Assembly (NCBI GenBank): GCA_030248225.1
Contig: JASANE010012330.1
Coordinates: 1 to 64,000 of the forward strand
DNA length: 64,000 nt
From: Trileptium ribeirensis
Taxonomy: Eukaryota; Nematoda; Enoplea; Enoplida; Thoracostomopsidae
Reading direction: 5' to 3'
Shown here: positions 24,101 to 39,100 of the stretch, piece after piece
How the letters are laid out: each line of letters opens with the position of its first letter
How positions within the stretch are numbered: position 1 is the first letter of the stretch
Notes under the pieces: generated by a model
Told to the model about the DNA's origin: nothing
The model's input: only the letters and a program-made list of their open reading frames with translations
The model's database searches: none
Translations under genes and position numbers: made by a program

Positions 24101-27100
24101 TTTACTTATCTTGTAGTAGTGAAATATATAATTCTGTTTGATACGTCTATATGTATGTTAATATGTGTCTTTATATGTTTTTGTGTGTATTTCATGAGTA
24201 TATGCTGTGGAACGATTTTAGAAAGTGGACGATGTGTATTACGTAGTACCTCCACATCATCGCCGGCATAATCTGTGGCATCGAATTGACCCAACTAAGG
24301 AGCGATGAGCATTCCAGTCACTTTCAAAAGGGAACCCCATTGTCAGATCGACTGTGTAAATGCTCTAACATCTTACCTAATGCATCATCATCAATATTTT
24401 ATCTTTCAACCACAGACGTAATATCCGGGGGAGTGTATGTGTATGATGGTTGAATGTAATGTGAATTACGTTATCGGTATGCGACGCTGGTATTCGGGAC
24501 ATTCATGTGATTTGGTCGATATATACATGTGATTGTTGCGAAATTATTAATGATGTCTTGCGGCGATGATGGTGAATTACCCTAACTATGAACATTTGAA
24601 TATTCATTGGGAATTTTATTCGAAGAACAATCTTCAAAAAAATATCACAGTAAAACAATAATGACAGTGGATGTATTGATGAAAATGATTTGTATACATA
24701 AATATACTATAAATATATATATTCTCTAAAAGTATAGATGACGCAAATATAAGAATTTTTTCCATACGATAAATTTGAAATTTGAGGACAAATTTTTTGT
24801 GGCGGAGGAGGTAATGTAACGATTTATGGCCTCGGGAACAAATTGTCTCATGTGAGGCTGGGGGACGTATTAAGTCGTGAACCCCAAACACGACGGGCCA
24901 AAGCCCTTAACTTCGCTTCACATGAGAGCATTTCTCTTTTTTTCACTGTCTCGATATTGCCTTGTTCCATGCCTATAACCGCTTGAATTATAAACTACCG
25001 TGGGAATCACTCCGGTGGGAAAATATAGCTCTTGTGTCATCTGTTTATCATGTGTGTGTGACGCGTATTTTGTTTACTACATACGTACATTTCGTGTGTT
25101 AGCGCCTGTATAATTCATGTATGTTTTCACATGTGTGAAGTCGTTTGTTTTGTTCATTACGTGTGAATCGTCTATAATACGTGTAATTTTGTATATGTGA
25201 TGAAAATGTGTGTAATCGGTTGTTCGTTCATTATGTGTAAATTGTGTGTAATATGTGTAAGCGCCAGAAAGTTGCAATAGTTTTCAGATCAAATTTTCCC
25301 AGCACAGTAAAACAAAACTTTTAAGAATTAGAAAAATCATGTTAAAGTGGACAGCGGGGATTGTTTGGGCATATGCGGATTTTGATGCCAAATGCCATAG
25401 GGCACGTTGGAGATAATACATACCAAATTTGGCATCATTTGGCCCACCCGTTAGGGAGTTACGGACCTCATCCGATCCGTAATTTCTGCCCTAATAATTT
25501 TATTAGTTCTTGGATTTATTACGATTAAGAGAGTTTAAAACAATATAAAATTTTAAAATTTGTGTGCCAGGGTTACACTTTCGGTACCTATCGGATTTGA
25601 GTGTAGCCACTGGGTGCCTTAACCATTACACTTACATTAGCGAAAATGTGAGTGTATTTCTGCTGCATTTTCACAAATTTTGTTTTGAGTTAGGGATTCC
25701 GAGAATTTCATAAAAAGGATCTCTCTAACACAAAAATTAAAATTTATATTAGAGAGCGAATTTCACAGTTCCAAGAATTCATAACCCGGTTGGCAACCGT
25801 TATATTAAAATCTAACGGGTTAGAGAGATTTTAGAACCAGGTTTTAATCGGGTTCCTAGAATTAGGGTGTTAAAAGATTATTTAAAGGGTTGTAACATGA
25901 GCTTAGGGCCTCATTTTCGCTACAATCGGTGATCAAACTGGTACAAGCGTTTTGTGTGTATTGTCAATTGGAATTATTTTGTGCTGCTTATAAACGTAAG
26001 TGATTGTTCATGCTTATGAATATTTATATTATCATACTTTACATGTATAGTAAACGAATGGGTGAATTATTGTCCGTAGAAAAACACATTTAAAAGGCGT
26101 TCTTTTCCGTTGTAGTACATTGGTTGAAATTAAGACCTCAACGAAAGTATCTCATAGAGAAACCCTAAACAAACCAATACGTTTTAAATTGACGTTGGTC
26201 TACTGTGCATCCCAGCTTTAGTAGGACTCACGCGGGCTACAATATGACATCAAAAATCATCGCCCTAACGAAAGACGGTTATAACAAAATTCAATGCTAC
26301 AGCTTATACTTAGACTAGTAAGGACAAGATCCAAGTAAAATGAAGCGCGACCTGTAAAAATACGCATTTTCAATGCGATACAACGACATTGTTATAAAAG
26401 CATGGAAGACACAAAAAACTCATTTATTACAAGATCCTTTATTAACCTATGGGTGCGGATTTCCGCTAACTAAGTTTGGAGAATAATTGCTAAATAACAA
26501 ATATGCAATAAAACAACGATAAAATGTTATCAGCGCATGAAAAACACAAAAATTCATTTATAAAACCCTTCCAGTTGACACGGCGGGTACCATGGAGAAA
26601 ATTCCCCCAGGTATTTGCAGTCTCCACAGGTAGAGCTTGGAGGCTACACCTCAAAGCCCCCAGGTAAATTTTTGATTCTGTGGAGACGCCAGCATTTAGA
26701 GCTTAAACTCGCCTTGAGTGTATGCGAAATGAATTATTAAGACGACGCTTCTATTCCGCGTTCAATTTATCACATTATGAAATGCATACCTGTAGACTTG
26801 ATAACTCCAGCACGCGATAATTAATATCTGTGAATGAATGGATTAGATTACCACTAAACGCAATGCGACAACCAGGACTACTCGGCGCGCCAATGTGACT
26901 GTTAACAACATCCGCGTCCAATTTTGAAGCAATATAAAGCGAACGGTTTTGGCACAGAATTGGACGATCGAATTCGAAAATTGCAAATGTAATCGCATCG
27001 GTTAAAATTAGCGATTTGTTCGACATCTACAAATCAGAGTGTATATATAAAGTTACTAAGACAAAATGGCACTGTTATAAACGAGACAGCAACGAATGGA

Positions 27101-30100
27101 TGTTTTGAATATTCAAAACATAATTTTCTTCAACCATATCGCAAGGTATTTTCCGCAAACAAGCAGATAGCGAAAAACAACCTACAATAATTCAACTGCA
27201 ATGTATACGGTAAAATAAAATGTGGGTCAACCCATGGGTGCGCAGCGAGCACATCTACAGTTACTATACTTCACATAAACCTACTGTTTTCAGCAACCTC
27301 GAAGATGCTACCAAAGATTTTTATATTCGAAGATACAACCAAATATAGAATTAGATTGAAAGCCACGGTTCAAGATTAAAGTACCATTTCTATACGTATA
27401 CACCGGTCCGAGGTACCTTTAATCAAATTACTTTATCGTGGCAATCAGCTCGAAACCTTTATAATCAAAAATCCATCAAATTATAGTGTTACATTAGACG
27501 TCATACCACGAAATCATGCATGATACTGGAAGGAGTTCCCAGGAATGCAGTACCATTCCGAAAAAGATACATCGTTCATATATTAAAATGAACCACTCCA
27601 TCCGTTTCCAGCATCCTTAAAACCTTTATAATAAGAGATGTAGCAATATACACCATTAGATGGGGAACCACAAAGTTATGCAGGGTTCAAACGGGGGTCT
27701 CGTGAGATGCAGTGCGATTCCAAAAGGAGTACATATGCCACAGAAGCATTGAAATCAACGATTTCGTGGTTTTTAGCAGCTTCGAAAACCTTTATAGCGA
27801 CCATATAATGCTTGCTAACTAGTATCTTCAAAATGTATTTTGTAAAGGGTTAAAATGGATCCTCTTTAGGGACTCCATTTTGTGTTCCTATCTCTATATC
27901 CACGATTCTGACAAAAAAATAATTGTCAAAAAATTGCAGATCTTGTTCAGGCGACTACAAAAGATATGTAACACAAAAGATTATGTAGCATTTATATAAA
28001 GCCTGTGTTTCCACTCGGTCACAATAATGAAAAGATACCTTCTTTAAATTGGAAAGGGATTTACCATACCCCATGGATCAGTTACATGGATGAATCCCAT
28101 ATATCATCAGCCAGACTAAGCGCTACCGTAAGCCCTATGGGAATACCTTCGTTTGATCCTCATTGTTTAAAAACAACCCCGATGAACCGACAGACGGCCG
28201 GACACGGTAACGGATATGAAATATGATAATTCTGTGATATGAGTCAAACCTATTGAACTTGATAGACTGTTAGCAATGGTCTAAAAGCTGTTTTGTTAAA
28301 GAGATCATGGCTTGACTAATTGCCTTAATTAACTAATTGATTGATTTGTTGTTGACAGAATTTGAGCAGATTCATTGCTGTATTGAATATGATTAATATC
28401 TCTTTGTACGCAAATGAGATTATAGTGAAAAAGTTTGGAAATTTTGGGGACAAAGTCTTGTCCAAGGAAGGAGATAAAGTGACATAGTGAACCCTTGGTC
28501 ATCAGTTTATGCCTACTCAACTGATCCTATCACCTTAAGCTTATTTCATTAAGTATCGTGAGAAATCTAAGTCGGCGACATCTATTTTTGTTTGCTACAT
28601 ACATTAAGTATGTGGATGTTTTTGGCTCATGGGTATCAGTGGTAGGTTGATTGCATGTTTTCTTTGAGTGTACTAAGTGTGATGCTTTTTTGTATACTGT
28701 AATATACTCTATTGTGGTGTAAATATTTACAGTTATGGTATACTCGTGTGTATTATTGAGTTCTATACATTAAAAAATCTTATATGCGTGCGTCACATGT
28801 GTATCTGTTACCTTGTTTTTGTATTGAAATTTATAAATTGTCAATTTTTTCAGCTTATAAAGTTTACCAATATTAAAAAATGCATAATTTTTACCTATAA
28901 TTAGCAGGGATGATGATAGGGGCATTAACGGATTTTAATGCCAAACCTCATAGGTCACGTCAACGCTATTCATACTAAGTTTTGGGAAAATTTGGACCGC
29001 CCATTGAGCAACTATGGTGGGCATCTCGTCCAGCAATTGCAGGATTATTTTAAAACAATGGAATTCGTAAATTTAATCAAAGCGTGAGAGTTTAAGTAAA
29101 ATTTGTGTGTTAGATCTATAGTGTCGAAACTTATCGAATTTAAGTGTAGCCTCCAGGTGCTTAGTTGTTACACTTACATTAGCGGTTATGTAATCGCATT
29201 TATGCTGATTTTCTTAAAACTCTTAAAATTTTGTTAAGAGTTAAGGATTCTACGAATTCCGGAAAAAATATTTCCTAACGCAAAAATTGAAATTTAGGCT
29301 AGGGAGCGGATATCACAATTGCAAGAATCCGCAGGTAGGTTGGAAGCAATTACAATGTAATCATGAGGCTTAGAGAGATTTGGGGAGTAGTTTAATGTGA
29401 GTTGCTAGAAACTGATCTTGAGCACTTCTTATTTAAATGGTCGCACCGCTAGATCAGGGTCTGAGAAGGCCTTATGAGCTGCGTAGCAAATATATATATT
29501 GCAGCACCATTAACCTTTACCACTCGAATTAGTTTTAGTACGTGTACTCTTTGACAAACTCAAACCGACGCCAAAAATCGAACGTGATTGCAAGCGGTGC
29601 TTGAGTTATGTATCTGGGAGTTGTTGCTGGGTTCATTAAGGAACTGAGCAGTGAACGAACAATGCACATAATAATACACATAACAATAATAATACCACAT
29701 GGTAAACCCAGTAAGCATATTTCGAAATATGCTCTGTTGCCAATAAATTGGCAGCGTTGAGAATAAAAATTATTCAAGTGATCACCTGAATTTTGCTTAA
29801 AAATCCTAATGTAACAGATCCTTACGGATCGTTACGAGGTGGATAATCCTGACCACAGCCTAATGGCAAACTTTTAGCGAAAACCCATAATCTTGACCAC
29901 ACGATAATGGTTAACTTTTATAATTCCGACCACACCCCAATGGTCAACATTTTTTTCGAACAAAAATAAATCTGACCACAGTGCAATGGTCAACATTTTC
30001 TCGACCACCAATAATTATGTCCACAGTATAATGGACAACATTTTCGCCGACTACAAAAAATCCCGTCCACAGTGTAATGGACAACATTTTTCCGAATACC

Positions 30101-33100
30101 AAAAATCCCGTCCACAGTGTAATGGACAACATTTTTCCAAGTACCAAAAAATCCTGTCCATAGCGTAATGGTCAACTTTTAGTCGAGTTCCCCAATAATC
30201 ATGACCACGTGTATAGTGGCCAACGTTTCCGAATTCGGTCACCAGTTTTTCCCCAACCTGGAACACCCGACGGGAATAGCCCAAAAAGGTACGGAACCCA
30301 CCCTCGCCCTACGATACGTACATTTATATAAGCAGAATCAATTAATCACAAGCGAATATATAAACCGAGCTCCTCTATATATATATATCCATCGACTACA
30401 AAGCCCTGTTGTCACCTCATATATAGACTGCCTAACTGGCACAAACCCTGAACCACGGTATATACGTAAACCAGCAATTGAAACAACTCGCAAGATCAAT
30501 ATAGCTATATAAGTACACAATTATGGCAAACCAGAAATTACCAGATACACAGATTAATAATTGAAACAGAACTAAAATCAAAGCATATATGTACGTAATC
30601 GGAACAGATTCAATAGCATCACATATACCTATATACATACATAGGTAAGCGGAGTGATTAGGTTCAAGGAGTCCCGCTATGTAACCGACTTGTATTTTCG
30701 GTATATCGGCCTGCACCGCCGACATTGTTTTGATCCAGATGGGTATGTCTGTTGATGTTTCAGGGATGGATATTCGTCAAGGAACCGTAACCGTATATAC
30801 AGGTATTAGTATCCATCAAAATACATATTGATTGTAGTGCCCCGAAGGCACGCTTTGATATATATATATATATATTGACGATATCAGGATTTTTACCATA
30901 TTACCATTGGCCATAAAGGCATCATTGGTGTACATATTTGAATTACGTATAATTATCATTGTTATTGTCGTATATGTGGTGGCCATAAAGGCACGTGTGC
31001 AGTATATATATATACTATCAGGATCGTATCGTATAATTATGTACCGTTGTAATCGATGTCGTTGCTTATAGGTATTTTCAGGTACATGATCTAGCAAACC
31101 GATTGGGACATGAATTGTTAACCAGTTGTGTACAGTTGTCGTATATACATATATTCATACCGTTCATTGTAATTGTACGAGGCCATAAAAGCGCCGCCCT
31201 ATTGTTACCATTGCATGCTATTTTATGATCATTTAGTGCCATAATTGTACTTTTATTGGATTGATCAGGCCATAAAAGCGCCTGCGTTGTGCCATGAATT
31301 GATGTATCCTGCTTGTCATACGTTGTCGTAATTTTTGTAAATTTTAGGTTGGAAGTACGATTGGTAGAGTGTAACGTATGTGACGTGATTTTAGAAGGAA
31401 TCTTAGGAAATTTTTACGCACGCAAACCGATGTTTCATAGGTGCAGAACGCGAGTATGGCGAGCCCTTGCCATACTCGATTTTGTAGGAATTTTAGGACG
31501 GTGCGACTCCCCCGCTGAACCCAGTATAAGCAAATACATGTGCAGGAATAGCCCTACCCCGAATGGTAGGACCACGAACATCGTTATAAATCGTTGTTGA
31601 GATGATTGGCCGTGACGAGGACCCGTCACGACCGTCCTCACGAATGAGGACCACAAAAATATGGCAGCTCGCTCGAAAGCGAACAGCAATTGAGAAATTC
31701 CCTGAAATTCTTAAGTGAAACTGCACGTTATCAAGTTTACCAGTGTTGGAGTTTCAGAAGTACACTGGTAGTTGGCAGTGTTTTATGAAGTGTATTTACC
31801 AGCGTTCATTTTCGCTGGCCAAAATGAAAGATAAAATTTAAAAGAAAATTTATGGAATTTAGAAATCGAAAATATCGGCTCCGGTCCATAACTCCGGAAC
31901 CGTTGGGGATTTCGAAATTTTGTACTTAACCATTCTTATAGGAAATTTTACGGTCTTTCGAATGAGACCGGTTTCGTGAAGATCCGACCCGGATCCACGG
32001 ACTTAGGGACAAAACTAGTAGGTACGTAAGCGGTCTAAATACAAATAATTAAATATCTTAACGAATATTAAACATAAAATTATATATAGGGCATCATTAG
32101 AATCCCCAGACTCGAGGCTTTAATTTAAGCCCGGACCGGTCCCGCTGCGCCCACTTTTAGATACCCCATATGAAGACTTCAAAAGTAACGCCCCGACAGA
32201 CGTGTCACCCCTCATTTTGTTTCCCTTGTCAAGAGTAACCCAAATATATATAAAACACCCCAGAAAAGTGCACCCTGAACCCAGGAGAACCGTTTAAACA
32301 CCCTACCCGGAGAAAAATTTGGCATGGACCCTCCCCCAAGAGCTCATTTTCCCCCTGTAGACCGAATACGGTCCTGTTACATATTAAAATAACCGGACGG
32401 ACCTTCTGAGTCCGAATCCGGGTTGATTTCGGCACTCTGGCCATCATCCAGGGACCCCCGCCCTCTTTTACCCCATTGCCCTAGTTTGTTTCTTTCTTTT
32501 GTTTACACTAGCCGCGTCGTCTGGCCCCAATCCCATATATAAGGCTTGTATAAAGTGAATACTTTTCGCACAAAATTGATGCTTCCACTCGGTAAACACG
32601 CCGCTAAATATTAAATTTATATATATGTATTAAGCTTTATAAATATAGTTATAGCAGTTTGGTATGAAACTCTTATCAGCAAAACTTTGACATCAAATTA
32701 ATATAAAGTTTGTACCTCCATATTGAAAGCTGGTACGGAAATAGTACTTTAATCTCTACGTTGACCGGACCGCGGATACTAATAAGCTGTTGAGTAAATA
32801 CCATAGAGGTTGTAGTTTGATTTAAAGTGTATACTAAATTATGGATTGATATAGGTTTTATAGTTGGCTTATATATAAAGTTCGCGGTATTCGAATTATT
32901 CCTATAGAAAGTGTAAGGTAGTGTGTGCTAGAAGCTTCCAGAAACTTTTATAAATTTGTAGAGTTTTATTTTAAGTTCGCTGCTTTGTACTCGAAGTTTC
33001 TAGAAGTTTTATATCAAGTTATAAGAGTTTTATATAAATCGTAGTACACAGAGTAATAAATCATTATAATTAAATAAGGTTTTATAATAAATTCGGCCCA

Positions 33101-36100
33101 AAATTTCTAGAAATATGATAGGAATGAAGCCGATAAGAATGTTAGTTTAGTTAGGCAATATTAAATCAGAAATCCGACTAAAAGCGCTGAGCGAGCACTT
33201 TAACCGTCGAACATTTGAAAATTCAAATAAATTTAAAATTTCATATAAAAGCAGAGACGCGTAAACATTTCAGCGTTCAGCACGACTTCGGCAGCGTAGA
33301 GTTCGGTCGTTTTGCAGACCGACTCTGACGCTTTCTACGGTATCGTTGTTTCCCGCATCGAGTGTCTTTATTTTCTACTGGATTTATGGTTTCTCCGTTG
33401 TGGTTTGCGAGTGAACGAAGAAGCGATGGACGCCGACGGACAGGAATCGAACCCGTAAGTATGGACAGGGAGGTGAAGAGGCGTAACTAAGTATAGATAA
33501 CGTTAGGTTAAGAGGAGTCTGAGACTCGACAGTTAGATCGTAGGAAGAATACCGTAGCGATAAGCTTTAGAGTACCACAGTAACCTCCCCTGTCCATACT
33601 TTGCTTTACATGATAGCCTTGGCCGTCCTAGCTTACCCCGCAGACACATGGCCGTAGCCAGCCACGCTCACAAGTTATTTAGTTAGCCGGAGTCATACTG
33701 AACCTCCCTCGGTCAAAGAGTTAGACACAAACAAGCGCGACACTCGTGACATTTTTGCATGATTCCCTGAGTCGAGATGAGACTGAAAATTTTAGTTTGA
33801 GCTGACCGAGGTTAAATAAACCCTGTTTTGATTGGAAAGTATTAGTTGGACTCCGAATCATCCACAGTCATGCCACATTATATCGGTCAAGTATTCTGCT
33901 AAGGACTTTATGCTAGATGTTTTCTTGGTTTATTGATTTCTTTGGGCGTGAAACCGTCCGTCGATTTTGGAGCTCTATCGATTGGATTTTCTTTGTATCT
34001 TCGGACTACGCTACCATAGGAACCCAGCTAAATCCTAACCATAAGGTAATAATGCTACCGGCAACATACGTCAAATAAACTTTGTATTAAGTCGCAACCA
34101 GATATACCTATTTAAGGCAACGCTATCGAGCCAGCTCACACAGGTAGGAAGTTGGCGCATTGCAGGAATTACCTCAGCAAATTTTCTAAAATTGTACCTG
34201 GACCTCTCGGAGGATCCGAACTATAGATTCAATATTTAAGACGTTCAAATATCGAGTCAGAACTTAAACCCAACGACCAGAAAAAAGGGTCACTCCCAGC
34301 AAAACGCGAAAATTCAAGTAACTTACGTCCTCTTCCAGGAATTTTGTCAGAACTTTGGCAGTTTCTTCGCGACAATGTCCGCTAATGAATAGGACTCTAA
34401 AACCAGTTAATTTCGCCTCGGAAACGTAAACCCGACGGCCTTGAAGAGGCCTAACCCCACCAAAAATGTAAAATCAAGATTAAAATCAAAGTATGTTGAG
34501 ATCCATTTCAGGAATTTGATTGGAACATTCGTTGTTTCTTCGTAGGAATGTCCGCCACCGGACATCTCCTTAAAACCTAGCATTAGCAAGTCGGAATCAC
34601 AAACCAGATGGCCCGGAACTGGCCTGACCCTGTCAAAATGTGAACACCTAGTTAAAACTAAAATATTTTACGCTTCTCCCCAGAAACCTTGGTGGAACTC
34701 CCGCAGTTTCTTCGTAAGTATGTCTACTTTTAGATATCGTCACAAAATTCAACTTTATTACGTTGGAATCACAAACCCGACGGCCCGATAGGGATCCGTC
34801 CTTACCCGAACTTCGCACGTTAATAACATAGAATCTATCCCAGGAATTTTAGTGATTTTTTCTCGCATGTATAGAGGCCCTTTAGGCCTTTCACTTAAGC
34901 TATTGAGCCCGGCAACGCCGTGGCCCGTTCAAAAGTATAGGCGGTACAAACCCGAACCACACAGCCGTCGTCCGGATTGTATTTCAAATTTCATAGTTTA
35001 GACTGTTTTCGCAAGTCTGTTTCGGTCTTGTTTTTACACGTCTTTTAGCTGAGGAAAGGAAAATATTAAATTTCCCAGCGTTGATAAGTTATACTACCAA
35101 CGAAAACGTTTTAAATTTTAAGGTTACCGGCGTCGCTAAATGCGACATCGAGTCTATCGGGCCGTAGCCCGAGCGACCATTTTTGTGAGGACCGTTGATC
35201 CGGTCCTAGAAAATTAATACGTAATGTCAAGCCCAGCCCCTGTGCAAAGTTGCACGGAGAAACACCGCCAAATCTAGGATTAATTTGAGGTCAAAAGTCT
35301 TCTTCAGACCCAATTGGATTGTGCTCAAAGTTTAGATTGAAAATGGTGAACCGAATGATTTTAGGAAGCAGACCGAGTACATTTAAGCTAGAAAATTGGC
35401 TACGGTTGTCTTATCAACCGGGGCCTCCGTTTACCGCCTCGCTTCGTCAAGCAGAAATTACACGAGACATCAGTCAAATTTTAGTACCAAATAAAACTCA
35501 TGTTCGATCGTTTTTAAGCCAAAATAACGTAGGTTTTCGTACCCTGCGAGTAATGCCGATGGCTTACGAGGCCTCACCACTAATATTACTCGTTTCGGTT
35601 AAGATCATAGGTACAACCCGCATAACAAATTGAACAAAGCTTCGCATTAGGAAAAGCTCAAAATTCAGTCCCAAGCTCAGTCTACCACGACCCCGTAAGC
35701 TGTTCGAAAGGCAAGTCCGCCTAATCCTTCCTTTTCTCTGCTGTTATAACTCGAGTTGGTGTATCTGAAATGTCTGTTTTGTAATGACCTGGATCAAAGA
35801 TTAAGTATAATTAGGGTCTCAATTCCATTGTGTTTGCAAAGTAACTGCATAGAAAATAAATATCAAAATTAGTCAGCCTATTTAGAAGCTCCATTACAAA
35901 TTTTGTAGGGTCATTCTAAATACGTATGTATGTATGCGAGTGGGACAAAAGCATAAATCTCATACCGTTGTCGCGCCCTTAGAAAAGAATTTAGGAGTCG
36001 TACCGAAGAGCCTCGCACATCACTGTCATGGTTTAATTTAGTATTGTTGTCTCAATTGTTGTAGTACGTTGTCATAAGCTAACATTATCGCTGCTAACTG

Positions 36101-39100
36101 CGAGTATAAGTAATCGATCATTATGTACCATAGTTTTGTGATTTGAATGAGCAAGATGTAGCCTCGCAAACGTCCCGTCGCACGCTCAACCCCGTACGCC
36201 CCGCCTCGTTTCCGCCTTTCGCTTACCCGAACCTATTGATATGTCGGAGTTCCCTTCCCATTGGCAAACATAGTACCGAACAAATAGTTAGTTCGATGGC
36301 GCCTTTATATTGTCGATAACTAACCGTAGCACCTACCGGTACTGATTTCAATTGGACCCACTACTGTTTTTGCATGAGTAAGGTAAGCACAGCTGTCATA
36401 AGATAAGGCTTCACAGTATATGCCGTGATTTGACCCAGCTGTGAGAGTTCATTGAAAAAGGCGATGACTCCGCAACCCTCCCCAACCGAAGCTCTGCTCC
36501 TTTTGTATTAGCGTGCCATAATTGTGACATAACGCTTATTGTATTTGCCCGTACAATATGTATCTGTCCGTGTACCCATAATTTTTGTGCCACTCATCAA
36601 TAAATGCTCACTGAAAACCCAAATTGTGCAAGAGTTTTGTTGACCCGTAGTAGCGATAGGAACTAAGGGGTTTGAAATCCGTCACCCTAAATCGACGACC
36701 CACGTTCAGGTTTGACACGCGCATCGAAGAAGCAAACCTCAGCGTGACTCGCCGATTACAACTAAGTTTGTTAATTATTGTTGTTGTATAGGTACGACTG
36801 GTGCGACTCACACACAGGAAGATGTATAAACTCACGCTGAGCACCCAAAGTAGGAAACATAGATGCGTGCGGATCCGACGTTAAACGTCTAGGGATTTGT
36901 CGGACCCTAGTGGGGGCCACTGGCTAAAGTAAAACGAAGAAGGATAAAATCAATTTCGATTGAGCCCAAATACTTAAAATTTGACACTTCCCGGGTTTGA
37001 CGTGGATAGGGAATAATGGTACGGTCTCTTTGGCCTGTGAGCAGGTAACGGAGCCGACCTCCCTGGGGACCTCAAAGGTAGTACCTCGTAGACTACGTGC
37101 GCAACCCGTCCAGCAGGATCAGAACACATCCTGTGAAGCGCTCCTGCGGCTTGCTACGCTCCGTCATTTCTTGGGCCTGACTCGCCCGGGAAAAGACATT
37201 CGAGTAATTGAAACCCGTCAGGTCCGCCCTTGAAGTCACGATAGCCGGGGTCGTATGGGCATTACGTTAGGGAAGTGCGTAATGCAGCAGCGTCACGTCG
37301 ATTTTATTACACTAAGAATCAAACTAAAAGACATACTCGCCACAACTTGTTGGCTGTCGCCTTACGCGCAGGCGAGCAACAAGAGAACAACAAACTATAA
37401 AATTTCAAACTAAAATTTTGTTATCCCACGAGCAAGTTAAGTGAAGCAGCCATCGATTGTCGCGAGTTCTGTAAATTAAATTGTGCAATATACACGATTG
37501 CAACTTATTTATCCCGAATTTGCTCACTTCGGTAATATAACAAGACCCTTGATGTATAATAGACTCCACGCATTGAGGCAAAGTATAATAATAGCATTCT
37601 CCATAAGAGCAGGAACCATTATTAGCAACAAATTTATTTAACTTGTTAAGTGTATTTGAATTTAAACAAACATGTATAATTTAAAATTAGAACATTTACA
37701 TAAACGATTCAATCACTTCCATCAGCTTCTCAGTCGTGCTAAGCCACCAGATCATCTAAATGATACCGGTATGCTCCTCGAAAGGCTCTATGAGGTCAAT
37801 TGTGATAACTGGTGATATATTAAAAGCCATAAAAGCTCTGCGTAATGGTAGTGCGTTTGGTGAAGACGGAATCACTGCTGAAGTGTACCAATTGCGCAAC
37901 ATCCAAATTGTCGAAACTTTCCAACGATTGGTACTGAAAACCTTGATAACATAAACCATACATATCGACTGACTATCTTGATCCTGTTCAACAAAAACAA
38001 GACCAATCCCTATGCAGTAACTATAGGGTTATTTCACTATTAAGGCATTGCCTTCAAAATTGTTGACGAGGCCATGGCGAATAGATTCAAGTGTGCTCGT
38101 GACGCGTTAACACGCAAGGAACACTGTCGCCTTTGGCCAGATCACAGAATGATTGACCGGATCCTCAACCTTCGACCGTTCTATCTTCGATTCTGACAAC
38201 TACAGGTAGGTGCCTTCGTTGACTTCAAGGCGGCATTTGACTTAATGCAAAAGGCACTTTGTCTAAGTTATTGAAGGCTGACTGTCTGCCACAGACACGA
38301 GTCTCTTTTATAAAGGCCTTATTCGGACCGTCATATTATATTAAACAACAAAATGTCGGAGCCATTCTAAAAACGTTAGTCGTTATACAAGACTTCATCC
38401 TGCCCTCATTTCAATTCAACTATGCCGCTGACAGGGTAATGCGGTAATGAATTGAACCGAACGGCGGCGCGGCTGTTAACAACGAAGGGAATAAATCCTC
38501 CGACGCTGCTTACGCCGATGACACAGATATCGTCGCAGAAATAATTGATAAACTTCAACAAGTGCTAGAAAGTGTTCCCACAGTCAGCGCTCGCCTAAGG
38601 CTTATCATCATTGGAACAAAAACGAAGATTATGAGCAGTTGCATCGACAACCCACAGCGGTAATGCTAGGGACATCTGTCCTAGAATACCTTAACAAATT
38701 TTACCATGAAACCGTTTCTGTGGATCGCGCTTGAGCGACAGTGACATCGGCCGTAAAATAGCTATTTCAAGATAAACATCCTGTGGCTTGCGTCGCCTAT
38801 GGCAGTCAAATACAATGTTGCATGATACCAAGCTAGCTGCCTACAACGCGGCAATACGGACAGTTATTTAGTATACCAGTTAAACATGGCTAGCTAAACA
38901 AGGCAGCGTTGCGAAACTGGATGTTTTCGAAAATTTCGAGAATCCTTGGCTTTACCCGGTTCGACGGAGCTCCGGAGAAGAACGGATCATTCCATCCCGT
39001 GGTTGAAGTTTTAACATAGGACAGACTACACTCACGCGGTAAATTTTGCACATGCCAGCCAACCGGTGGTCATGTTAACTACTCTTTGCAAAACATCCAT

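Larger units (their letters stand above)
29810..35640 (+). mobile_element. Hairpin-rich noncoding element, copy C
   Basis: About 5.8 kb, colinear with copy B from TGTAACAGATCC to the AATGCCGATGGCTTACGAGG block near 35552. It is longer because the hairpin minisatellite at its head has more units and the 170-bp repeat has four units instead of two. It holds no recognisable protein. It lies in intron 6 of eEFSec, in the same orientation as copies A and B. Confidence 0.7.

Noticed and set aside
36997..37233. Plus-strand open frame in GC-rich DNA
   Set aside because: It lies within LTR-like family B, reads against its likely orientation and is not conserved in copy 1.
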